Source of the DNA: Wylensekiella montiformis
Lineage (GTDB): Bacteria > Bacillota > Negativicutes > Selenomonadales > Selenomonadaceae
Assembly: GCF_009697385.1 (NCBI RefSeq)
Contig: NZ_VUNL01000003.1
Location: forward strand, 186,001-250,000
Length of the DNA stretch: 64,000 nt
Direction of reading: 5' to 3'
Positions 62,264-64,000 of this stretch are shown here, one piece after another. A model generated the notes under the pieces. The model was not told the DNA's origin, did no database searches, and saw only the letters and a list, made by a program, of their open reading frames with translations. The translations under genes were made by a program, and so were the position numbers. Positions within the stretch are counted from its first letter, which is position 1, and each line of letters begins with the position of its first letter.

Positions 62264-64000
62264 TTACAGGCATGCCTTATGGCTAAGATTAATACGGCCC
62301 TTGTCGTCAATTTCCACGACCTTGACCTGCAACTGATCGCCAATCTGAACCACATCTTCAACTTTTTCCACACGATGAGCAGCCAGCTGGGAAATATGGC
62401 ACAGTCCTTCCTTGCCCGGCAAAACTTCCACAAAAGCGCCGAACTTCATCAGGCGTGTTACCTTGCCAGTATACACCTCACCGACCTCTACCTCGCGGAC
62501 GATATCCTCGATCATCTTCCGTGCCTTTTTCATGCCCTCTGCGTCAACGGAAGAGATAAAGACGTTTCCATCCTCATGGATATCAATCTGCACACCGGTT
62601 TCATCGATAATTTTCTTGACCACCTTGCCGCCTGTGCCAATGACATCGCGAATCTTATCCGTCTTGATTTTGATCGTCTCAACACGCGGCGCATATGGCG
62701 ACAACTCCGCTGCAGGACGATCGATGCAGGCCAGCATCTTATCCAAAATAAAGGCCCGACCGCGCTTCGCCTGCTGCAGCGCCGAGGACAGAATATCCCG
62801 GTCGATCCCCGCCACTTTGATATCCATCTGAATGGCCGTAATGCCTTTACTGGTTCCGGCTACCTTGAAATCCATGTCGCCCAATGCATCTTCCATTCCC
62901 TGAATGTCGGTCAAAATCGTATATTGATCTCCATCCTTGACCAATCCCATCGCTACCCCGGAAACAGGACGCTTAATCGGTACGCCGGCATTCATGAGAG
63001 AAAGCGTACTGCCGCATACCGATCCCATCGAACTGGATCCGTTGGATTCCAGGACTTCTGAGACCAGACGAATGGTATAGGGGAATTCCTCGATCGAGGG
63101 GATCACCGGCAACAGAGCGCGTTCGGCCAAAGCGCCATGGCCGATTTCGCGGCGTCCGGGGCTGCGTATCGGCTTGGCCTCGCCAACGGAATAGCCGGGG
63201 AAATTATAATGATGAATATAATGTTTCGTCGTTTCCGGTCCAAGGCCGTCGATAATTTGTTCGTCGCCAAGAGGACCAAGTGTCGTAACGGTCAGAATTT
63301 GCGTCTGGCCGCGCGTAAAGAGCCCGGACCCATGCGTGCGGGGAAGCAAGCCCACTTCACAGCTGACATGCCGAACCTCTTCTACCTCGCGCCCATCCGG
63401 CCGGATCTTTTCATGCGTGATCATGCGGCGGACAATCTCTTTCTCCAGATCATGCAGGGCCATAGCAATTTCTTTTTCCATCTCCGGGTAATCCGCCAAA
63501 AAATGTTCCATGACATCGGCATTAATATCGGCAATATGTGCATCCCGATCCAGCTTATCCGGATTGCGGGTTGCCTGATCCAGCCGCTCTGCAGCATATG
63601 CGCGAATGTCCTTTTCCAAATTCTCAGGGACGACGAATAATTTCGCTTCCCGTTTTTCCTTCCCGCAAGCTTGCTGAATCTCTTCCTGAAAAGAAACCAG
63701 GCGCTGAATTTCCTTATGACCGAATAAAATCGCATCGAGGACAACATCTTCCGGCAGCTCATGGGCTCCAGCCTCGACCATCATCACGGCGTCTTTCGAA
63801 CCGGCTACGGTCAGATTCAGCGTGGATTCTGCCCGCTGGGCTTCTGTCGGATTGATCACAAACTGATCATTAATACGTCCGACACGCACACCGGCAATCG
63901 GTCCCATAAACGGGATATCCGACACGGTAAGCGCTGCGGATGCGCCGATCATAGCTGCCAGCTCAGGCGCATTATCCTGCTCCACTGAAAGTACCGTAGC
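62264..64000 (-). CDS. pnp: Polynucleotide phosphorylase (5' end cut by window)
   Basis: The minus-strand frame is open to the window end and covers about 578 C-terminal residues. The end of the first RNase PH domain, the helical linker, the second RNase PH domain ([20 protein letters not shown]), a KH domain ([16 protein letters not shown]) and an S1 domain ([20 protein letters not shown]) are present. The N-terminal 110 or so residues lie outside. It degrades RNA phosphorolytically. Its 3' end meets a bidirectional terminator. Confidence 0.96.
   Translation of the reverse strand, partial: ATVLSVEQDNAPELAAMIGASAALTVSDIPFMGPIAGVRVGRINDQFVINPTEAQRAESTLNLTVAGSKDAVMMVEAGAHELPEDVVLDAILFGHKEIQRLVSFQEEIQQACGKEKREAKLFVVPENLEKDIRAYAAERLDQATRNPDKLDRDAHIADINADVMEHFLADYPEMEKEIAMALHDLEKEIVRRMITHEKIRPDGREVEEVRHVSCEVGLLPRTHGSGLFTRGQTQILTVTTLGPLGDEQIIDGLGPETTKHYIHHYNFPGYSVGEAKPIRSPGRREIGHGALAERALLPVIPSIEEFPYTIRLVSEVLESNGSSSMGSVCGSTLSLMNAGVPIKRPVSGVAMGLVKDGDQYTILTDIQGMEDALGDMDFKVAGTSKGITAIQMDIKVAGIDRDILSSALQQAKRGRAFILDKMLACIDRPAAELSPYAPRVETIKIKTDKIRDVIGTGGKVVKKIIDETGVQIDIHEDGNVFISSVDAEGMKKARKMIEDIVREVEVGEVYTGKVTRLMKFGAFVEVLPGKEGLCHISQLAAHRVEKVEDVVQIGDQLQVKVVEIDDKGRINLSHKACL

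Noticed and set aside
1-64000. tRNA genes and CRISPR arrays
   Set aside because: I looked for T-loop patterns and regularly spaced repeats in all gaps and found none. A covariance search would be the decisive test.

Overview
The window looks like the chromosome of a member of the Negativicutes, i.e. a diderm Firmicute of the Dialister/Megasphaera/Veillonella type (inference). The Firmicutes traits are a T-box leader, MutS2, ScpA/ScpB, the Asp23/AmaP/DUF2273 set, IreB, a DUF1292 protein, RuvX and many GGAGG-type ribosome binding sites with frequent TTG/GTG starts. The diderm trait is a long AsmA/TamB-like protein. A transcarboxylase 5S/oxaloacetate decarboxylase alpha-type subunit without a biotin domain fits a succinate/propionate-type anaerobe. 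Base composition is moderate, except for one GC-rich island gene.

Layout. 1-8 kb (minus strand): mutS2 (cut by the window edge), a flavin-binding PPOX-type protein, a Tyr-type T-box controlling DAHP synthase and prephenate dehydrogenase, an ArgA-like acetyltransferase, endonuclease III, and the UPF0210/ACT pair. 8-12.3 kb (plus strand): D-amino acid transaminase, the carboxyltransferase subunit and an AGCS symporter, each with a clear terminator and two with good sigma-70 promoters. 12.3-18.7 kb (minus): a TGS-uridine kinase-like protein, a Pit phosphate transporter with its DUF47 partner, a class I aminotransferase and aspartokinase. 19-22.4 kb (plus): uracil permease, an RluA-type pseudouridine synthase and class II fructose-bisphosphate aldolase.

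22.4-29.3 kb is an accessory island. It holds a flavodoxin-type oxidoreductase, a transposase remnant, a GC-rich secreted esterase, an MmcQ/YjbR-VOC fusion, a maltose acetyltransferase-like protein, an intact arsR beside a collapsed acr3 arsenite pump, and several small or broken unknown ORFs. It lies between two ordinary core blocks.

29.3-52 kb (minus) is dense core DNA in three runs. The first is a double-U32 protein with scpAB, a site-2 protease and nudF. The second is a large operon: asp23-amaP-DUF2273-nusB-xseA-xseB-ispA-dxs-tlyA-nadK-argR-recN. The third is ireB-ruvX-DUF1292-mltG-trmR-trhP-acyP-aroQ-pepP-efp. The trmR-trhP pair would hydroxylate and then methylate wobble uridines, and dxs with ispA feeds isoprenoid synthesis.

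52-64 kb: ogt, dapB-asd (with lysC, the start of the lysine/DAP/threonine branch), recG, a Cof-type HAD phosphatase, a YjfB-like small protein, a GDSL/SGNH hydrolase overlapping an AsmA-like gene, a solitary tyrosine recombinase, and pnp (cut by the window end). I saw no tRNA, rRNA or CRISPR array. I did not find a convincing complete new system; the most unusual items are the island, the YjbR-VOC fusion and several unexplained dyads.
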